The notes beneath the pieces were generated by a model, which was given only the letters and a program-made list of their open reading frames with translations, ran no database searches and was not told the DNA's origin. Positions 1 through 9,002 of a stretch of 64,000 nt of DNA are shown piece after piece. Numbering within the stretch: position 1 is the first letter of the stretch; each line of letters begins with the position of its first letter. The position numbers were made by a program, and so were the translations under genes. The stretch lies in assembly GCF_900109525.1 (NCBI RefSeq), contig NZ_FOAN01000008.1, positions 124,001 through 188,000 of the forward strand. Reading direction: 5' to 3'. Origin of the DNA: Allobosea lupini (GTDB taxonomy: Bacteria > Pseudomonadota > Alphaproteobacteria > Rhizobiales > Beijerinckiaceae).

Positions 1-168
1 GCGTAGCCTGTCACCTTGGTCTAGGTGGTTGACTATACCGCCCAACCTTTGGTTGTCTTCACCAAAAAATCGGGTAGCGCAGCGCATTTCCGCGAGCAAC
101 ACGCGTTACGGTAGCGCGATGAACAACATGATTGCGCGATTGCTCGGCGAGCTGCATTTGGGGGATGA

Positions 169-1077
169 ATGGCACAGCTGCGGCCTGTCGAATTGAAGTT
201 CGTCGATGAGCTTTTCCGGATGAGCTCGGGCTACGTCCTCGACTTCACCAACAGCACGTTCGCCGACTTCTTCCACCAGGAAGTTGGGATCGACATCTAC
301 GACAATGCCTATGCGATCAATGGCGAGAGCAAAGGCAAGCACCTACGCGCCTTCCTCACGATCGGCCAGCCGCGCGCGATTGCGAAGGCGTTGGCTGCGC
401 TCTGGGAATATCGGGAAGCGGATCGCCTCGGGCGAGGCCAGACCGAGACGGTCGTCAACGCGCAGCGTCGGCTCAGCGCGATCGTGGAGCGGCTCGGCGG
501 ACCGGCTCTGCCAAGCTACGCGCCTGTTGCTCCCGCAGCAGCCGAAACGACCTCACAAGCCGCGCTGCGGCCATTCCGGGCCGATGAGGCGACTCTCCGC
601 CGGCTCGATGAGGGCTTTTTGGCACTGCATGAGATGTCAGACGAGCCGCAGGCCCGCGGACGTCATTTCGAATCGCTGCTCACCGACCTTTTCAACGCTT
701 GGGGCATGGATGCGCGCGGCGGCTTCCACGTCATCGGCGAGCAGATCGACGGGTCCTTCCAGCACGGCAATGACACGTACCTGCTCGAGGCGAAATGGCA
801 TCGCGCGAAGACGGATGCCACTACACTTCATGGCTTCCAGGGCAAGGTGAACGAGCGGCCAGAATGGACGCGTGGGCTGTTCGTCAGCTTCTCCGGGTTC
901 ACGGAGGTCGGCCTGCAGGCATTCACGGCCAGGAAGATCATTCTTGCCGATGGAATGGACATCTACGATGCCCTGGCGCGGCGCCTTTCGGTCTCGGACA
1001 TCATCGCGGCCAAGGTTCGGCACGCATCGGAATATCGAAATCCGTTCGAGCGGGTGCGGAGCCTCTTTCCGCTGTGA
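169..1077 (+). CDS. Mrr-like PD-(D/E)XK restriction endonuclease, first gene of a defence operon
   Basis: The protein has 302 residues. Residues 1-85 form an N-terminal domain with GYVLDFTNSTFADFF and a LRAFL..ALWEYRE segment; I recall this domain fused to nucleases and abortive-infection proteins. A linker follows. Residues 160-290 form a nuclease core with FESLLTDLF, then QIDGSF with Asp194 and YLLEAKW with Glu207-x-Lys209, the spacing of a PD-(D/E)XK active site of the Mrr/type IV class. It should cleave foreign or modified DNA in the cytoplasm. The next gene starts 69 bp downstream on the same strand, so it probably belongs to the OLD nuclease/helicase operon. The exact target is not readable from sequence. 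The start at 169 is the first ATG and is not certain. Confidence 0.8.
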   Translation: MAQLRPVELKFVDELFRMSSGYVLDFTNSTFADFFHQEVGIDIYDNAYAINGESKGKHLRAFLTIGQPRAIAKALAALWEYREADRLGRGQTETVVNAQRRLSAIVERLGGPALPSYAPVAPAAAETTSQAALRPFRADEATLRRLDEGFLALHEMSDEPQARGRHFESLLTDLFNAWGMDARGGFHVIGEQIDGSFQHGNDTYLLEAKWHRAKTDATTLHGFQGKVNERPEWTRGLFVSFSGFTEVGLQAFTARKIILADGMDIYDALARRLSVSDIIAAKVRHASEYRNPFERVRSLFPL

Positions 1078-1146
1078 ACGCTCCTTCGACCAGCTGCCGG
1101 GCTCACTCCCGATCATCGTCAACCAAGAACAATCGGGCCGGACGCT

Positions 1147-2930
1147 ATGCGCCTTAGCAAGCTCACTATTCGAAATTTCAGGAATTTCCGCTCGGTCGAA
1201 ATCCCGCTTTGCGGCGACGTCGTCTTGCTGGGTGAAAATCGGGTCGGCAAGAGCAACCTGCTGTTTGCGATCCGGCTCATCCTCGACCCGACGCTTCCGG
1301 ACTCGGCGCGGCAGCTCAAGCTGTCGGACCTCTGGGATGGCGCACCGCCGGATTTCAGCGAGGCGATTGAGGTCCATCTGGAGATCGCTGACTTCACCAG
1401 CGATCTGGGCCTTCTCGCGCTTCTCACCGATTTCCGGACCGCGCCCGATCCGACGATCGCCCAGCTGAGCTATGTCTTCCGCAAGAAGGCAGAAGTTGTC
1501 GGGATCCCGCAGTCGAGTGAGGACTGCGAATTTATCGTCTTCGGCGGCGGCGACGAAACCCGCTCGGTGCCGAGCAAGGTCCGCCGGCGCGTGGCGATCG
1601 ATGTGCTCGACGCATTGCGCGATGCCGAGGGACAACTCAGCTCATGGCGCAACTCGCCGCTTCGTCATCTGCTTGAGGAGGCGATCGCTGGCATCGGCCG
1701 CGCGGATCTCGATGCCGTTGCCGCCGAGCTCGACAAGGCGACAACGACATTGGAAGGCTTTGCTACCGTTAAGGCGCTTGAAGAGGATCTGCGCGCCGGC
1801 ATCCTTCATTTGTCCGGGAAAGCGCATGACATCGACGCACGGTTGAGGTTTGCACCGTCCGACCCGCTCCGGCTTTTCCGGGCGATCGCGATGTTCATTG
1901 ACGGGGGTAAGCGGGGCATCGCCGAGGCGAGTCTCGGCTCTGCGAATGTCGCGCTGCTGGCGTTGAAGCTGGCAGAGTTCGCCTGGCGCCGGAAGAAGAA
2001 CGAGCGAAATTTTTCGCTTCTGTGCATCGAGGAGCCGGAGGCGCATCTCCACCCGCAGCTTCAACGCTCCGTTTTCAAGAAGCTGCTTGGCGGGGCTGAT
2101 GGGTCGCAAGCTCTCGTCGTCACCAGCCATTCGCCGACATTGGCCGCCGTCGCGCCATTGCGGTCGATCATTCAGCTGAAAACGCGCGGGGGTTCGACAC
2201 ATGCGTTTTCGCTGGCCAACCTGCCGGTGACGCCTGACGAATTGGACGACGTTGAGACGTATCTCGACGCTACGCGCGCCGAGCTGCTGTTCGCCCGCGG
2301 CGTGATCTTCGTCGAAGGCGATGCCGAAGAGGCCTCGTGCCAGTCTTCTCGTCTTCGATTGGCCATCACCTCGACGATCTCGGGATCACCGTTTGCAACG
2401 TCGCCGGCACGAATTTCGGACCCTATGTGAAGCTCGCGGAGGCCCTCGGCATGCCCTACGCGGTGATAACCGACTGGGATCCGTTGGACGGGACGAGACC
2501 GCCATTGGGAAGGAAACGGACGATCGACTTGTGGGAAGCGATGCTCCAAGTCAGAGGTAAGCCAGCCTTGACGCCGGCTCAGCACGCGGAATGGAATGCC
2601 AAAGCCTATGCGGAGTTCGCAGCGACAGCCGCCGCGTCGGGCGTCTTCCTCAATGACCAGACCTTCGAAGTCTCGGTCGCGAACACGCCCGCGCTGTTGA
2701 GTCCCTTGCTCGACATCCTCGGCGACCAGGGATTCGGCTCGATACGCACCAAGCGCATCGCGAACTGGCGCGCCAGCACCGCGCCAGTAGATCCATCGCA
2801 ATTGCTGGCGATGGTGGCCGACATTGGCAAGGGCCGGTTGAGCGCAAGGCTTTCGAAAAAGGCCATAGCGCTCGGAGCTCCGAAATACATTTCCGATGCG
2901 ATCGGATGGGTTGTGAGCCGTGTCCAGTAG
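1147..2930 (+). pseudogene. OLD-family ATP-dependent nuclease (GajA-like), split by a one-base frameshift
   Basis: Two overlapping frames together encode one class 2 OLD protein. The first frame (1147-2430) carries a RecF/SMC-like ATPase with Walker A GENRVGKS at residues 29-36 and Walker B IEEPEAHLHP near residue 295, then the start of the TOPRIM domain (FVEGDAEE). The rest of the TOPRIM domain (GTNFGPYVKL, VITDWDPLDG) and the C-terminus continue in the frame ending at 2930. The switch lies at the C pair 2333-2334; one extra C restores the expected reading GDAEEALVPVF. OLD nuclease followed by a UvrD helicase is the Gabija arrangement, in which GajA nicks DNA when nucleotides are depleted. 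As written the nuclease is truncated inside TOPRIM. A base-call error is a real alternative. The end overlaps the helicase gene by 11 bp. Confidence 0.85.
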
Positions 2931-4698
2931 CGTGCCGCTCCTTCGCGCAATCGACGAGCTCAGCGCAAACCCTGAGCAACTCGCTGCCGTACAGGAGAGC
3001 GGCCATTGCGTTGTGCTCGCCGGGCCGGGCAGCGGAAAGACCAAAACGTTGACCACCGCCATGGCGCGCGCGCTCGCGGAAGACGTGGCCGATCCGCGCG
3101 GCGTTGCCTGCATCACCTACAACAACGAGTGCGCGATCGAGCTCGAGACGCGCCTTGGCCGCCTCGGTGTCGCGACTGGCGATCGGGCCTTCATGGGGAC
3201 GGTGCATGGCTTCGCGCTGAGCCAGGTCATCGCGCCCTATGCGCGATGCGTGCCCGTCGGTCTGACCGCCGATTTCAGGGTCGCGACACGGGGGGAATCG
3301 CGCGCTGCGGTCGAGACGGCATATGCGATCGCGATCGGTGGCATCGACGATCCGCACCGTCGGTGGAGCTTTGCCTCTGAGAAGCGACGCCGTGACGTCG
3401 ATCGCAGCCGGCCGGAGTGGCGAGGCCGGAATCCGGGGCTTGCGACGTTCGTCGAAGCCTATGAGAGCGAACTGCGAAGACAGGGCTTGATCGATTTCGA
3501 TGACATGCCGCTTCTCGCCTATCGCATGATCAAAGAGCACGCCTGGATCCGAGATGCGCTTCGCGCGCGCTTTCCGGTTTTGTTCGTCGATGAGTATCAG
3601 GATCTCGGCTACGCGCTGCACGAGCTCGTCCTGCTATTGTGCTTCGGCGGTGGCATCCGCCTCTTCGCGGTCGGTGACGCTGACCAATCGATCTACGGCT
3701 TCACCGGCGCGAATCCGGAATTGCTCGAAAGCCTTACTGCCCGTCGCGATGTCCGGACCATCAGGCTGCGTTTTAACTACCGGTCGGGGGGCAGGATCGT
3801 GCGTGCGTCCCTCGGCGCGCTCGGCGAGGAACGGGACTATCGTGAAGTTGCCGGTGCGCCGGAGGGGGAGCTCACATTCTGGTCCGTGCCTTTGGGCCAC
3901 TGCATGCAAGCGCAGGCGGTCGCAGACACGGTGATCCCAAAGCTTGTCGAGAAAGGCATCGCGCTCGACGAAGTCGCTGTGCTCTACCGGGCCGCCTATC
4001 TCGGTGACAAGGTCGCCCTGGCTTTGAAGCAAGCCGGGATCCCCTTCGTCCGCACCGATGGAAATGCCATTGTCAGGCGCAGTTCACGGCTCGCCCGCTT
4101 CATCGAAGACTGCGCCAGGTGGGTTGTTGGAGGCTGGCGAAATGCCGAACCGCGCTTCGGGCGCCTGCTCGGCCAGGCGCTCACCCTGGTCTATGGCCGA
4201 CATGCGAGCGACCACGAGGAGCAGCGCCTATCCGACCAACTGATGGGCTTCCTGCAGGCCACGATTGGCTTCAGCGGCAGCACGCACGAATGGTTGCATC
4301 GCTTCGATCGCGAGCTGATCGCGGGGTGGCGGGCGAGTGCGCGAAACCTGGAGCAGGAGTGGGACGTCTGCGCCGAGATGATCGGCAACACCGATCCCGC
4401 CCGCAATCTGGATATCCCGCTTCCTCATTTCGCCGGCCGGGTCGAGGGTACCGGGCGCGTCAGCCTGAGCACGCTGCACAGCGCGAAGGGACGAGAGTTC
4501 GACGCGGTGGTGATGTATGGCGTGAATGCGAGCGATTTCCCCAGTGAGCGCGACAAGAGAAGCGCGACGAGCCTGCGTGAAGCGCGTCGGCTATTCTACG
4601 TCGGCGTTACACGTCCACGGAAAGAACTGAGCCTGGTTTTTCAAGAACATCACCATTCGCCATGGGTCATAGAGCTCTACGCCCGAAGCCAAGGTTGA
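2920..4698 (+). CDS. UvrD/Rep-like helicase (GajB-like)
   Basis: A 592-residue superfamily 1 helicase. Visible motifs are Walker A GPGSGKT at 35-41, motif II DEYQD at 224-228, motif III GDADQSIYGFTGA shortly after, motif V STLHSAKGREFDAVV and motif VI RLFYVGVTRPRKEL near the C-terminus. The GTG start at 2920 overlaps the OLD nuclease stop by 11 bp, which implies translational coupling. In Gabija systems the UvrD-like partner assembles with the OLD nuclease and is thought to sense DNA ends or unwinding products. This one is intact and somewhat longer than the roughly 500-residue Bacillus GajB. A solitary repair helicase is the alternative, but the neighbours favour defence. Confidence 0.88.
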   Translation: MSSSVPLLRAIDELSANPEQLAAVQESGHCVVLAGPGSGKTKTLTTAMARALAEDVADPRGVACITYNNECAIELETRLGRLGVATGDRAFMGTVHGFALSQVIAPYARCVPVGLTADFRVATRGESRAAVETAYAIAIGGIDDPHRRWSFASEKRRRDVDRSRPEWRGRNPGLATFVEAYESELRRQGLIDFDDMPLLAYRMIKEHAWIRDALRARFPVLFVDEYQDLGYALHELVLLLCFGGGIRLFAVGDADQSIYGFTGANPELLESLTARRDVRTIRLRFNYRSGGRIVRASLGALGEERDYREVAGAPEGELTFWSVPLGHCMQAQAVADTVIPKLVEKGIALDEVAVLYRAAYLGDKVALALKQAGIPFVRTDGNAIVRRSSRLARFIEDCARWVVGGWRNAEPRFGRLLGQALTLVYGRHASDHEEQRLSDQLMGFLQATIGFSGSTHEWLHRFDRELIAGWRASARNLEQEWDVCAEMIGNTDPARNLDIPLPHFAGRVEGTGRVSLSTLHSAKGREFDAVVMYGVNASDFPSERDKRSATSLREARRLFYVGVTRPRKELSLVFQEHHHSPWVIELYARSQG

Positions 4699-5012
4699 TC
4701 GACCGCGGCTGATATCCCTCGCTATCATTTGACGCCGCGTGACTATAGCGCCCCGCGCTCGTCAGCGGACCAAGCCTGTGTTCTGCGATGGGGTCGTTAG
4801 TTAGACAGCCAGAAAGCCGACGTTGCGATTGTCCGCAAAGGGCCAGAATTGCGCGTTGGGCATGCCGGCAGCACCAACTGCGCTTGAAATCGCCGAGAGG
4901 GTCCCAGCGATGAACTCTGCGGTGAAGTGTCAGATGGGCGACTTCCGGTCGCGACGGGTCTTCGGAGGCCCGGTCCGGTTTTAGTTTGGGCACTTCGGCG
5001 CCGATTTGCCGG
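4699..5012. other. Intergenic gap without a visible gene
   Basis: No open frame with coding character is seen between the helicase stop and the downstream end of the minus-strand XRE gene. I see no clear terminator hairpin with a T-run here. Confidence 0.5.
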
Positions 5013-5282
5013 TTATTCGGATCGCCTGGCTAGGCGCACGCCGACGCCGCCCCCGTTCTCGGCAATGAACTCAATCCCGGCAGCCTCGAGGGCACGCCGG
5101 AGCGCTTCAATCGTCACATTATGCGCTCTTATCGGCCCAACCGTTGGCTCCAATCGCTTTATCGTGGCGATAGAGACCTTCGACAGCTCCGCGAGGGACT
5201 TCTGATCCATCTGCAACAAGGCGCGCGCGGCTCGAAGCTGCGCTCCAGTAACGCTTATACCAAAAGTATCATTTGATGCCAT
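5013..5282 (-). CDS. XRE-family helix-turn-helix regulator
   Basis: A protein of about 89 residues from the ATG at 5282 (MASNDTFG). It carries a compact Cro/CI-type helix-turn-helix, TGAQLRAARALLQMDQKSLA...SIATIKRLE, followed by VTIEALRRALEAAGIEFI, the C-terminal pattern of many small alphaproteobacterial XRE proteins. An upstream ATG at 5321 would add 13 residues of poor character, so I chose the internal start. It is divergent from the next gene and may control the shared 5283-5428 region. It most likely acts as a cytoplasmic DNA-binding repressor. Its target is unknown. Confidence 0.8.
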   Translation of the reverse strand: MASNDTFGISVTGAQLRAARALLQMDQKSLAELSKVSIATIKRLEPTVGPIRAHNVTIEALRRALEAAGIEFIAENGGGVGVRLARRSE

Positions 5283-5428
5283 AGGGCTTGATTTTCGTCC
5301 TGCACGCTTGTAGGCTCTCACTGTTCACACGCTCCAGTTGCCTCTTACGGAGCGCGTGAGCGGTCGAGCAGAGTGGTTGCAACACCATGCTCGACCTAAC
5401 CAATACCCAGCTGTCTGGAGCTCGGATC

Positions 5429-6028
5429 ATGGCTGATTCCGACAATACCACGACTGTGCCTTTCGTCACGCTTGGACGGCAGCGTTCGACGGCGCCCAGA
5501 GCTCGCACTGCGGATCGCGAGCCAGCTCATTCGACGACGGTGGCGGATCCGGCCTTGGCGTTGTCTCAGGCATGGATCGAGGCTCATGCCGCGAGGGCGG
5601 CGCACTGTCTGAAGCAACAGCGGCTCGAGACCGAGCTGCTAGGGCGTTCCTCCGAAAGCGTCGACGAACAACCCGCGAGGAGGGCAGGGCGCCGCCGCGG
5701 CATGAGGCGGGCCTACGCAGAAGCGAAGGCGGCCGAGACACTGGCCGGTGCGCGCGAACAAGAGCTGCTCGAGCGCCTTATCCGGACGCCCGCACTCTCG
5801 CTTGCAGGGATCGCCGCGAAGCTCTCGGTCATCGCAATCGAAGCTGGGGACAATACCGACCTGGCGGATTTTCCCGTGTCGCATGTCCGATCCGCTCTCA
5901 AGGACCTTCGGCGTTTGATGGCCGGGGGAACCGTCGATTTAGGCCCGGCTCAGGACGACGACCGCGAAGACGTCGGCAGACCCGACCTTTGCCGCTCGCA
6001 ACGTCAAGTAATTCAACGGGAGAGGTGA
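5429..6028 (+). CDS. Hypothetical Ala/Arg-rich protein
   Basis: About 199 residues from the ATG at 5429, which has GGAG upstream; an alternative ATG lies at 5387 without a good ribosome binding site. The first half is low-complexity and basic, with long helices (AWIEAHAARAAHCLKQQRLE, YAEAKAAETLAGAREQELLERL). A more ordered C-terminal part reads TPALSLAGIAAKLSVIAIEAG...SHVRSALKDLRRLM, which resembles short proteins found near alphaproteobacterial mobile regions. I cannot assign a function. The stop lies 1 bp before the transporter gene, but the shared regulation this suggests may be accidental. Confidence 0.5.
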   Translation: MADSDNTTTVPFVTLGRQRSTAPRARTADREPAHSTTVADPALALSQAWIEAHAARAAHCLKQQRLETELLGRSSESVDEQPARRAGRRRGMRRAYAEAKAAETLAGAREQELLERLIRTPALSLAGIAAKLSVIAIEAGDNTDLADFPVSHVRSALKDLRRLMAGGTVDLGPAQDDDREDVGRPDLCRSQRQVIQRER

Positions 6029-6029
6029 A

Positions 6030-6902
6030 ATGGCCGCACAGGCTGCGAACAGGATGGGGCTACTCGCGATGGCGGCTGCCCTGCTGCTGATCTCGAACAG
6101 GACCGGCGCGTCTGCCGAAACGACCAAGGACCGGATCCTGCGCGAAGGCAGGATCGTCGTTGGTATCCACAACCGCTCGCCCTGGGGGTTTCGCGACGAG
6201 AAGACCGGCGAAGCCACCGGATGGCATCCGGACATTCTCAAAGCCGCCTTCGCCGAGCTGGGCGTGAAGAACCTGGAATTCCAGGTGACCGAGTTCGGGG
6301 CGCTCATCCCGGGCCTTCTGGCGCGCCGTTTCGACGCCGTGGCATCGGGTCTCTCGATCACCCCTGACCGTTGCAAACAGGTGGCCTTCGGCGCGCCCGA
6401 CCTGCAGGCGCCGGACGCGGCCATTGTCCTGGCCGGCAACCCCAAGAAGATCCACGGCTATGCCGACATCGCCGCGCAGGCAGACATTGTCATGGGGGCC
6501 GGCCGCGGCAGCGTCGTCACCACCAACGCCGCCGCGGCCGGCGTACCCAGCAACCGCATGCTGCTGTTTCCCGACATCGAATCCAATCTCTCGGCACTGC
6601 GCGCCGGCCGCATCGACACAGCACTGATGGCGTCGCCGACCGTGATCGGACTTCTGGCCGGGAAGGGCGGTCTCGGCCTCGAACGCGTGGCGCCGTTCGA
6701 CGTCGGTCAAGCGCAGACCAATTTCGCGGCGATCGCCTTCCGCAAGGAGGATGTCGATCTGCGTGCGACCTATGATCAACAGCTCGCCAAGCTGAAACGC
6801 ACCGAGGCCTTCGCTGCGATCATGATGAAATACGGCTTCGGCGATCAGGAAGCCGTGCCGCCGGGCATCGTCACTGCCGATCTCTGCAAAGGGCAGCCAT
6901 AA
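6030..6902 (+). CDS. ABC transporter periplasmic substrate-binding protein (polar amino acid/ectoine type)
   Basis: A 290-residue family 3 solute-binding protein. Residues 1-28 form a Sec signal (LLAMAAALLLISNRTGASA). The mature part shows the family pattern: LREGRIVVGIHNRSPWGF, TGEATGWHPDILKAAF, FDAVASGLSITPDRCKQVAFG and a later hinge half with VMGAGRGSVVTTN. A good ribosome binding site (GGGAGAGG) precedes ATG 6030. Two permeases, an ATPase and a DoeB-like deacylase follow at once, which suggests ectoine, hydroxyectoine or an acylated amino acid as substrate (EhuB-like). The ligand assignment is an inference from the neighbourhood. Confidence 0.88.
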   Translation: MAAQAANRMGLLAMAAALLLISNRTGASAETTKDRILREGRIVVGIHNRSPWGFRDEKTGEATGWHPDILKAAFAELGVKNLEFQVTEFGALIPGLLARRFDAVASGLSITPDRCKQVAFGAPDLQAPDAAIVLAGNPKKIHGYADIAAQADIVMGAGRGSVVTTNAAAAGVPSNRMLLFPDIESNLSALRAGRIDTALMASPTVIGLLAGKGGLGLERVAPFDVGQAQTNFAAIAFRKEDVDLRATYDQQLAKLKRTEAFAAIMMKYGFGDQEAVPPGIVTADLCKGQP

Positions 6903-6904
6903 CG

Positions 6905-7570
6905 ATGCCGATGAGCCTGTTCGAGATCTGGCTGGGCATTCTGCAGGGGCTCGGCACAACCCTGACCGTCACCGCCTACGGCCTCGTCTTCGCCGTTCCC
7001 TTCGCGCTCGTGTTCGGCGTCGCCCAATATCTCACGCGCGGCGTCGCGCGTCTGCTGGTCACAGGCGTCATCGAGTTCTGGCGCAGCTCGGCCGTCATCA
7101 TCCTGCTGTTCGTCTTCTACTACGCGCTGCCCGTCGTCGGCGTGACCTTGTCGGCACTGACGGTGAGCGCGATGGTTCTCGGCCTGAACGCCGGCGGCTA
7201 TGCCAGTCAGGCGGTGCGTGCCGGTCTGCAGGCGATTCCGGCGGGCCAGAAGGAGGCGGGTGCGGCTCTTGGTCTGTCGCGCCCGGCGATCCTTTTTCTG
7301 ATCGAGCTGCCACAGGCGCTGATCGCGATGAGCCCGACCTTCGTCAACACCCTGATTCAGCTGGTCAAGGCGACAGCGCTGGTCTCCCTCGTGACGCTGA
7401 CCGACATGACGTTCCGCGCCAAGGAAATCGCACAGGTCGAATACAATCCCGTCGCGATCTACACGGCGCTCCTGCTTGCTTTCTTTGTCGTCTGCTACCC
7501 GATCGCCCTTGCTGGACGCTGGCTGGAGGCGCGGGTGGCCGCACCCGGGAGCCGCTCCAGTGGGGTTTGA
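6905..7570 (+). CDS. ABC transporter permease (EhuC-like)
   Basis: A 221-residue HisM-type inner-membrane permease with five predicted hydrophobic segments. The EAA loop that contacts the ATPase is visible as GLQAIPAGQKEAGAALGLSR at about residues 102-121, followed by a conserved TFVNTLIQLVKATALVSLV segment. It starts 2 bp after the binding-protein gene and its stop overlaps the next permease start by 11 bp, so the operon is tightly coupled. It should form a heterodimeric channel with the next gene product. Confidence 0.88.
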   Translation: MPMSLFEIWLGILQGLGTTLTVTAYGLVFAVPFALVFGVAQYLTRGVARLLVTGVIEFWRSSAVIILLFVFYYALPVVGVTLSALTVSAMVLGLNAGGYASQAVRAGLQAIPAGQKEAGAALGLSRPAILFLIELPQALIAMSPTFVNTLIQLVKATALVSLVTLTDMTFRAKEIAQVEYNPVAIYTALLLAFFVVCYPIALAGRWLEARVAAPGSRSSGV

Positions 7571-8219
7571 TCTAGCCTTCGCCTTGTCTAGCGTACCGAC
7601 CATTCTCGGCGCGATCGGCACGACCCTAGGTGTGGCATTCGTCAGCTGTCTGGGTGCCGCCGCACTCGGCTTCCTCTTCGACATGCTACGACGCATCGGT
7701 GGCGTCGTCGGCCTCGCGATCGGCTTCGTCATCGACTTCATCCGGTCGACACCGGTTCTGGCCTGGCTCTATTTTCTGTACTTCGTCCTGCCCTTCTACG
7801 GCATTCGCTTGGGCTCGCTGACGGTCGGCGTGCTGGGGCTCAGCCTCTATTACAGCGGCTATCTCGCCGAGGTCTTCAAGGCCGGCATCGACGCTATTCC
7901 CAAGGGCCAGTCGGAGGCTGCCCGGGCGCTGTCGCTCAGCCGGCGCGATGCCCTCATCTACGTGATCGCGCCACAGATGCTGCGTAACATCGCCGCCCCG
8001 CTCGGCAATTATTTCGTCTCGATCCTCAAAGCGACGCCCTATCTGGCCGTCTTGGCGGTTCCCGAAATGCTCGGACGCGCCTTCGATATCGCCTCGGAAA
8101 CCTATCGCTACACCGAGCCACTGGTCGTCGCCGGCCTCATCTTCCTCGTGCTCGCCCTGGTCATTTCCCATGGCGTCAAACGTTTGGAACGGCGCCTGCT
8201 CGCCGTCGGCGCACGATAA
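7560..8219 (+). CDS. ABC transporter permease (EhuD-like)
   Basis: The second HisM-type permease. I place the start at GTG 7560 (VGFDLAFALSS), overlapping the upstream stop by 11 bp; the open frame further upstream has no permease character. The EAA loop reads GIDAIPKGQSEAARALSLSR and is followed by GNYFVSILKATPYLAVL. Several membrane-spanning stretches are obvious. It pairs with the upstream permease and with the ATPase encoded 24 bp downstream. Confidence 0.87.
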   Translation: MGFDLAFALSSVPTILGAIGTTLGVAFVSCLGAAALGFLFDMLRRIGGVVGLAIGFVIDFIRSTPVLAWLYFLYFVLPFYGIRLGSLTVGVLGLSLYYSGYLAEVFKAGIDAIPKGQSEAARALSLSRRDALIYVIAPQMLRNIAAPLGNYFVSILKATPYLAVLAVPEMLGRAFDIASETYRYTEPLVVAGLIFLVLALVISHGVKRLERRLLAVGAR

Positions 8220-8242
8220 TTCAGCCAAACCCGGACCGGACC

Positions 8243-8992
8243 ATGAGCACGCAATCGCAGTCCATCGTCGATATCCAGGGCCTCAACAAATGGTACGGCG
8301 CCCTCCACGTCCTGAACGACATTGACCTTGCGGTCGCAAGCGGCGCCTGCGTCGTGGTCTGCGGGCCGTCGGGTTCGGGCAAATCGACACTCATCCGCTG
8401 CATCAACGGCTTGGGCAGCTACCAGACAGGCACGCTGCGCCTGGCGGGGACGACACTTGGTCTCAACGCCAGCGAGACGGCCGCGGCGCGCCGCCAGACC
8501 GGCATGGTCTTTCAGAGCTTCAACCTGTTTCCCCACCTGACAGTGCTGTCCAACTGCACGCTGGCACTGCGCCGTGTCGCCGGCCAGAGCCGCGCCGAGG
8601 CGGAAGACATTGCCATGGCACATCTCGAAAAGGTCAGGATCCCGGAGAAGGCCAAATCCTATCCCGGCCAGCTGTCTGGAGGGCAGCAGCAGCGCGTCGC
8701 GATTGCCCGGGCGCTCTGCCTCAACCCACGCCTCATGCTATTTGACGAGCCGACCTCGGCGCTCGACCCGGAGATGATCAAGGAGGTGCTCGACGTCATG
8801 GTCGCGCTGGCCCGCGACGGCATGACGATGATCTGCGTCACCCACGAGATGGGCTTTGCCCGTGAAGTCGCCGACCAGGTCGTCTTCATGGATGGCGGAT
8901 CCATCGTCGATCATGCGCCCGTGCGCGACTTTTTCGGCCCATCGGGGCATCCCCGCTCGCGGCTGTTCCTCAATACCGTCCTGAAGCACTGA
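8243..8992 (+). CDS. ABC transporter ATPase (amino acid/ectoine type)
   Basis: A 249-residue nucleotide-binding subunit. It has Walker A GPSGSGKST, a Q-loop in MVFQSFNLFPHLT, the signature LSGGQQQRVAIARAL, Walker B LMLFDEPTSALDPE and the switch His in VTHEMGFAREVAD. This is the GlnQ/HisP/EhuA pattern for polar amino acid or ectoine import. It energises the two permeases at the inner membrane. The deacylase gene begins 10 bp downstream. Confidence 0.9.
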   Translation: MSTQSQSIVDIQGLNKWYGALHVLNDIDLAVASGACVVVCGPSGSGKSTLIRCINGLGSYQTGTLRLAGTTLGLNASETAAARRQTGMVFQSFNLFPHLTVLSNCTLALRRVAGQSRAEAEDIAMAHLEKVRIPEKAKSYPGQLSGGQQQRVAIARALCLNPRLMLFDEPTSALDPEMIKEVLDVMVALARDGMTMICVTHEMGFAREVADQVVFMDGGSIVDHAPVRDFFGPSGHPRSRLFLNTVLKH

Positions 8993-9002
8993 GCGCGCGC
9001 CG

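Noticed and set aside
2325-2345. Programmed frameshifting in the OLD nuclease
   Set aside because: There is no slippery heptamer and no stem-loop or internal ribosome site at the proper distance; a simple one-base loss or base-call error is more likely.
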